Shown here: one piece after another, positions 12,839 through 16,673 of the stretch
Position numbering within the stretch: position 1 is the first letter of the stretch
How the letters are laid out: each line of letters starts with the position of its first letter
Assembly (NCBI GenBank): GCA_030447125.1
Contig: JAUJLZ010000021.1
Coordinates: 1-16,673, forward strand
DNA length: 16,673 nucleotides
DNA from: Acidimicrobiales bacterium
Lineage (GTDB): Bacteria > Actinomycetota > Acidimicrobiia > Acidimicrobiales > CADCSY01
Direction of reading: 5' to 3'
Position numbers and translations under genes: made by a program
The notes under the pieces: model-generated
Seen by the model: the letters and a program-made list of their open reading frames with translations, nothing else
Database searches by the model: none
Told to the model about the DNA's origin: nothing

Positions 12839-14206
12839 TCAGGGACCGATCGGGCGACCTAGCTGGACCTCCGGCTCCGGTTGAACCGACGCGAGAGCGT
12901 CAGGCCTCTCCTCGGCGTCGTGGCCACCTTGGGTTCGTCCGACACCGCACAAGGCCCACAACAGCAGCCCTGGGAAGTTGCTGAAGGCGAAGCCACTGGC
13001 GCTGGTCAGCAGCAACATGGCCAAGAAGGCGTATTCGGTCGGTCGAGACCGGCGGACCAGCCAGACGAGCACCCAGGCCAGGAGGACGGCGCCGACCAGC
13101 CCTAGCTCACCGAGGATGATGAGGTAGCCATTGTCAATGGTGGCATCATTTCGGACCCTGCTGCCGGCCGAGAGCGTCCCTACCCCGCTCCCGATCGGAG
13201 AGATCAGCGCGCCCGTCTGGGCCAGGAGATCGACTCGGGCCCTGTAGCTCACGTCGTCCTGAAGGTTGCCGAGGGTGTCGATGCGGTCCAGGACGATCTC
13301 TCCAGGAGGGAAGACGAGGACGACCACCAGGACGACCACACCCAGCGGTAGGAGTTGGCGTGCCGTTCGTCCCCGTACGCCAAGCAAGCCGACAAGGAGG
13401 GCGGCGAGGAGCGCCAGCCACACGCTGCGAACCTGGGTCAACAGGAGGAAGGTCACCGACGAGGCGAGCGCCCAGGAGCGCAAGGCCACCGACGGGCGCA
13501 CCAGCTCTTGCCGGAAGACCAGGATGAGGATGATCACTGCGCTGACGATCGCCCCCGTCCCAGGGGCGGGAAAGGTGCCGAAGGGACGGAAGTTGACGTT
13601 CCCCGGCTGCCCCGCGCTCTCAAGGCCGGCTTGCACGAGCCATTCCACATCCCAGGAAAAGGGGACGAAGTACTGCACGATGCCGTAGGTGGCGGCGATC
13701 GAGCCGCAGATGACGGTGGCTCGGGCAAATGTGGAGAGGCCGAAGGGGATGCGGGCGATCCCAAAGGCGGCCAGGAGAGGCACGGCGAGGTTCAGCCAAC
13801 CAGCCAGGCCGACGAGAGGAAGGTCGAAGGAGATGGCGGCCCGGAGACTGACCCAGGCCAGCAGCAGGGTTACCCCAACCGGCTTCGCCGACCTCAGCCC
13901 GTGGGCGGCGAGGGGCAGGGTCACGAGGAAGGGGATGATGGCGGACAGGTCGGCGCTGGCGTCGATGGCGGGCAGGATCCTCCTGAGCCACGCCGAGAAG
14001 GTAAAGGCGGCGACGGCACAGATGATCGAGAACGATGGTCGGGTGCAGGCCAGGCCGACGACCGCCACTCCCAGGACAAAGAGCACGAGGTCACGCCAGG
14101 GGTAGGCGGAGGTGATCGTTGGAAGCACCATGCCCAGGCCAGCGGCCAAGGAGAGTGCTACAACCGGCACGACAGGCGGCCAGCCGACCCGGTTCGCGAG
14201 GTTCAC
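12839..14206 (-). CDS. O-antigen ligase / Wzy-like polymerase
   Basis: This 455-residue membrane protein has about ten to twelve hydrophobic segments and one large periplasmic-type loop. The O-antigen ligase family signals are LLTQVRSVWLALLAAL (about residues 255-270) and, in the large loop, ISPIGSGVGTLSAGS followed by DNGYLIILGELGLVG. The RVDLL stretch before them is also usual. Such proteins polymerise or transfer lipid-linked glycans outside the membrane. The start is a GTG (14204-14206) that overlaps the stop of the upstream glycosyltransferase by four bases, so the two are co-translated. The last 35 residues are hydrophilic and variable. Confidence 0.88.
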   Translation of the reverse strand: MNLANRVGWPPVVPVVALSLAAGLGMVLPTITSAYPWRDLVLFVLGVAVVGLACTRPSFSIICAVAAFTFSAWLRRILPAIDASADLSAIIPFLVTLPLAAHGLRSAKPVGVTLLLAWVSLRAAISFDLPLVGLAGWLNLAVPLLAAFGIARIPFGLSTFARATVICGSIAATYGIVQYFVPFSWDVEWLVQAGLESAGQPGNVNFRPFGTFPAPGTGAIVSAVIILILVFRQELVRPSVALRSWALASSVTFLLLTQVRSVWLALLAALLVGLLGVRGRTARQLLPLGVVVLVVVLVFPPGEIVLDRIDTLGNLQDDVSYRARVDLLAQTGALISPIGSGVGTLSAGSRVRNDATIDNGYLIILGELGLVGAVLLAWVLVWLVRRSRPTEYAFLAMLLLTSASGFAFSNFPGLLLWALCGVGRTQGGHDAEERPDALASVQPEPEVQLGRPIGP

Positions 14207-15336
14207 GGTGAGGAGGCGACGGAGCGGAACAGCGAGAGGTAACGCTCGGGTCGGCCAAGGTCGGCAACCCTTCGGGCGCGAACCAGGGCTCGCTGGACCA
14301 AGACCGAGCGCTCCGCCTCGGAGAGGACCAGACGGGCGGTTGCGTCTCCCATGTGCTCAGGCTCGACGATGGTGCAGCAGGTGCCGCCGTCAGAGAGGAA
14401 CTCGATGCCGGGGTTGGTGGTCGCCACCACTGCCGTACCAGCGACCATGGCTTCCCACGCGGGGATGCCGAAGCCCTCGTACAGCGAGGGTGCCAGAAGC
14501 ACCCAGGCCTCGCTGATGAGGGCCTGGACCTCATGGTCGGCGGGATTGAGGTGGAACTCCACCCAGGGCGGGTACCTCAGCTGGTCACTTGAGGGCCCCA
14601 CCACGGCGAAACGTAGGTCGGGAACCACGTCTCGTGCTCGAGTGGCGGCGCGCAGCGCCTCGTGGCCCCGCTTCCGGGTATCGAAAGCCCCAACGAACAC
14701 GGCCAGGGGCTCGGTCGTCTTTTTCTGCGGCGGTGGCAGCTGGCCGACGAGGAAGACCGGTGGTATCAGGTGATCGCAGCCGAAGGCGGCAGTGCTGTCG
14801 GGGCCCACTCCGACCGCCACCGGGTACCGACGCCGGCAGCCCACCTCCAGCCCGGCCAGGACGTAGTGGTTGAACCGGCGTAGGACTCGGCTGGTCCTCG
14901 CCTCCGCCATCTTGCGCCCGTGGTAGGTACGGATGATGGGGACCTTCCATCTCGGATCGAGCGCTAGGGCCCAGTCGTCCTGGTGGGCATGGACGACATG
15001 GGGAGCTGTGGCCCGGACTGCGTCAGCCGCCCGAAAGGGTGCTCGGTAGTAGCGATCAAAGCGGTCGGTGTGGGAGAGGGCAACGGAGACCAGCTTGACA
15101 CCGTCGACGGGGACGGGCTCAGGCCCGGTGACCACCGTGAGGTCGACGTGGGGAGCCAGTTGTGCACACAGCCGTCGGGCGTAGCGGCCCTCCCCGCCGG
15201 CGCCTCGACTGCACGAGGGCCACTCGAGGGCGACGACGGTCACCCGCAGGTCCTGTTTCCGCAAGCCCTCTGGAAGGACCTCTCCGAGGGGAGCCTCCTG
15301 ATCGTGGAACTCGGCCGAGGACGAAGCCGGCGGCAT
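14203..15336 (-). CDS. Family 4 glycosyltransferase, coupled to ligase gene
   Basis: This 377-residue GT-B enzyme of family GT4 has an N-terminal domain starting LRVTVVALEWPSCSRGAGGEGRYA, PHVVHAHQDDW near 112-122, and VFVGAFDTRKRGHEALRAA (213-231) at the start of the donor domain. The catalytic E-x7-E pair is Glu287 and Glu295 within YEGFGIPAWEAMVAGTAVV. The ATG at 15334-15336 lacks a ribosome binding site, but TAGACT lies six bases upstream, as expected for a leaderless message. The first 28 residues are not conserved-looking, so a later start is possible. It probably builds the repeat unit handled by the downstream ligase/polymerase-like protein. Confidence 0.9.
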   Translation of the reverse strand: MPPASSSAEFHDQEAPLGEVLPEGLRKQDLRVTVVALEWPSCSRGAGGEGRYARRLCAQLAPHVDLTVVTGPEPVPVDGVKLVSVALSHTDRFDRYYRAPFRAADAVRATAPHVVHAHQDDWALALDPRWKVPIIRTYHGRKMAEARTSRVLRRFNHYVLAGLEVGCRRRYPVAVGVGPDSTAAFGCDHLIPPVFLVGQLPPPQKKTTEPLAVFVGAFDTRKRGHEALRAATRARDVVPDLRFAVVGPSSDQLRYPPWVEFHLNPADHEVQALISEAWVLLAPSLYEGFGIPAWEAMVAGTAVVATTNPGIEFLSDGGTCCTIVEPEHMGDATARLVLSEAERSVLVQRALVRARRVADLGRPERYLSLFRSVASSP

Positions 15337-15342
15337 AGCGGA

Positions 15343-15370
15343 AGTCTATGACCCGGTCCGGTCCTAGCCT
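15343..15370. promoter_or_regulatory. Divergent -10-like elements between two glycosyltransferase genes
   Basis: In a spacer of 43 bases, TAGACT on the minus strand (15343-15348) lies six bases from the ATG of the leftward gene. TAGCCT on the plus strand (15365-15370) lies nine bases from the ATG of the rightward gene. Neither start has a ribosome binding site. Two facing, nearly leaderless promoters are the simplest reading. No clear -35 boxes were found. Confidence 0.45.
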
Positions 15371-15379
15371 GAGTAGACC

Positions 15380-16474
15380 ATGACTGCGACGGTGGCGTTG
15401 GCCCACGACTACTTGACGCAGCGGGGTGGCGCCGAGCGGGTCGTGCTCAGCATGCTCACCGCCTTTCCTGACGCGCCTCTCCATACCTCACTGTACGTCC
15501 CCGAGCGCACCTTTCCTGGCTTCGTCAGCCGCGACGTGCGCACGCTCCCCCTCAACCGGTCCCCGTTCCTCCGTCAGGATCACCGGCGAGCCTTGCCCCT
15601 GCTGGCACCGTCGTTTGCCCGACTGCACGTCGACGCCGACGTCGTCCTGTGCAGCTCGAGCGGTTGGGCTCACGGGCTGCAGACCGACGGGATCAAGATT
15701 GTCTACTGCCACACGCCGGCCCGTTGGCTTTACCAGAGCGACCACTACCTGCGGACGTCGCCGAGGTTAACGAGAACCACTCTGGCGGCCCTCACTCCGT
15801 GGTTGCAGGGCTGGGATCAGCGAGCGGCGAAGTCGGCACAGCGCTATTTGGCCAACTCGACAATCGTGCGGGACCGCATCGCCGAGATGTATGGCATCGA
15901 AGCTATGGTCGTCCCGCCGCCGCAGACCATTGACGCTGAGGGAAACCAAGAGGCGGTCGAGGATCTGGAGCCCGGGTTCTTCCTCTGCGTCTCGCGATTG
16001 CTCCCCTACAAGCATGTAGATGTGGTGATCTCGGCCGTGGCCGCCAGCAAGGGACACCGCTTGGTTGTCGTGGGCACCGGCCCGGAGTCGGCCCGGCTCA
16101 GGGGGCTCGCCGGCCCCGAGACGCGCCTGTTAGAGACCGTGCACGACGCTCAGCTTCGCTGGCTGTACGCCAACTGTCTCGGCCTGGTCACCGCCGCTTA
16201 CGAGGACTTCGGCCTGACGCCACTCGAGGCTGCGGCATTTGGCAAACCGACTGCGGCGCTGCGCTGGGGAGGCTTCCTCGACACCGTGGTGGAGGGCGAA
16301 ACCGGGCTCTTCTTCGATCAGCCCGCACCTTCGCTGGTGGCCGAGGCTCTCGCTACTCTTGCTCGCCGCCCCTGGGATCCGGGCAGCTTGCGTGCCTACG
16401 CCGAGCGTTTCAGCGAAGGGAGTTTCGTCGACCTCTTGCAGTCGATCGTCACCGAGGAGCTGGCCACCGCCTGA
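15380..16474 (+). CDS. Family 4 glycosyltransferase (WbaZ-like)
   Basis: This 364-residue GT4 enzyme resembles WbaZ-type mannosyltransferases. The N-terminus VALAHDYLTQRGGAERVVL carries the GGAE acceptor-side motif. IVYCHTPARWLYQS (107-120) is typical of this subfamily, followed by FLCVSRLLPYKHVDVVI (201-217). The E-x7-E pair is Glu275 and Glu283 in YEDFGLTPLEAAAFGKP. The mannose assignment is by resemblance only. The ATG is preceded by a -10-like TAGCCT rather than a ribosome binding site. It is transcribed away from the other glycosyltransferase and towards the next gene, which starts 69 bases later. Confidence 0.9.
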   Translation: MTATVALAHDYLTQRGGAERVVLSMLTAFPDAPLHTSLYVPERTFPGFVSRDVRTLPLNRSPFLRQDHRRALPLLAPSFARLHVDADVVLCSSSGWAHGLQTDGIKIVYCHTPARWLYQSDHYLRTSPRLTRTTLAALTPWLQGWDQRAAKSAQRYLANSTIVRDRIAEMYGIEAMVVPPPQTIDAEGNQEAVEDLEPGFFLCVSRLLPYKHVDVVISAVAASKGHRLVVVGTGPESARLRGLAGPETRLLETVHDAQLRWLYANCLGLVTAAYEDFGLTPLEAAAFGKPTAALRWGGFLDTVVEGETGLFFDQPAPSLVAEALATLARRPWDPGSLRAYAERFSEGSFVDLLQSIVTEELATA

Positions 16475-16543
16475 CTGGAGTCATCGGTAGCATTCCCCTC
16501 CCGGCAAAGGAGCGTCGGCTGCCAGATGAGAGGAGGCCGCGTT

Positions 16544-16673
16544 GTGCAGCAGCTGAGCGCTCGATGGAAGGACTGGTCGTCGCGGCGCCGCGGTGTGCCA
16601 CCGGACAGCAATACTGCCTCCCAGGAATCTGCTCCTAGCGACCTTTCACCCGCTTCACGCCTGACGGCCACAC
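16544..16673 (+). CDS. Start of an unidentified gene running off the window
   Basis: A GTG at 16544-16546 is preceded by AGGAGG (16531-16536) at the ideal distance of seven bases, and the frame stays open to the window end (43 codons). The N-terminus is hydrophilic and rich in Arg, Ser and Pro (QQLSARWKDWSSRRR), without a signal peptide so far. Its position after a polysaccharide glycosyltransferase suggests another exopolysaccharide gene, for example a sugar-phosphate transferase with a cytoplasmic N-terminus, but nothing visible proves that. Confidence 0.5.
   Translation, partial: MQQLSARWKDWSSRRRGVPPDSNTASQESAPSDLSPASRLTAT

Noticed and set aside
12811..12850. Inverted repeat ATCGGTCC / GGACCGAT between convergent genes as a terminator
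   Set aside because: The arms are only eight bases with a long loop and there is no T tract on either strand, so it may be chance.
13355..14242. Plus-strand open frame of 295 codons rich in Gly, Asp and Glu
   Set aside because: It is antisense to the O-antigen ligase-like gene, which has clear family motifs and membrane segments.
16488..16493. TAGCAT as a -10 box for the last gene
   Set aside because: No -35 box is at a suitable distance and the element could arise by chance. The gene has a good ribosome binding site and may simply be co-transcribed with the glycosyltransferase before it.

Overview
The window is high-GC DNA with dense genes, short spacers, many GTG starts and TAnnnT-type -10 elements. 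This suggests an actinobacterium, perhaps Acidimicrobiia or a relative. That placement is inferred from gene families and base composition only. No rRNA, tRNA, CRISPR array or insertion sequence was seen.

Layout. (1) Positions 1-3126, minus strand: the start of a small secreted protein with an Glu-Asp-Gly repeat, then a large membrane protein combining a degenerate WecA/MraY-like domain with DUF4012. The latter is split by an apparent one-base deletion. (2) Positions 3242-8945: a lasso-peptide-type RiPP cluster. On the plus strand are a PqqD-like leader-recognition protein (E), a transglutaminase-like leader peptidase (B), an ABC-2 exporter (ATPase and permease), an asparagine-synthetase-like cyclase (C) and, last, a 39-residue precursor (A). 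The precursor has its own consensus promoter and two terminators after it. On the minus strand are an HPr-kinase-like protein wedged between B and the ATPase gene, and a nucleotidyltransferase-fold protein divergent from E. (3) Positions 9113-16673: an exopolysaccharide/cell-surface region. It holds a broken sulfotransferase, three family-4 glycosyltransferases, an O-antigen ligase/polymerase-like protein, an HTTM membrane protein with a coupled (also broken) partner, and the start of another gene.

How the genes probably work together: E binds the precursor leader (motif YxxPxVxxxGxxxxxT), B cuts it off, C activates an acidic side chain to close a macrolactam, and the ABC pair exports the product. 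The kinase and nucleotidyltransferase resemble the companions of the phosphorylated lasso peptide paeninodin, and the precursor here also ends in Ser. The core predicted from the leader motif is GDINVQVTGDAEEGGGGNS. It has no Asp/Glu at positions 7-9, where all characterised lasso rings close, so the product may have an atypical ring, an atypical cleavage site or a different fate. This is the main novelty.

Caution: three otherwise well-conserved genes each carry a single-base deletion, one also has an in-frame TGA, and there is an 18-C homopolymer. Base-level errors in the assembly are a serious possibility, so broken genes are described as fragments.
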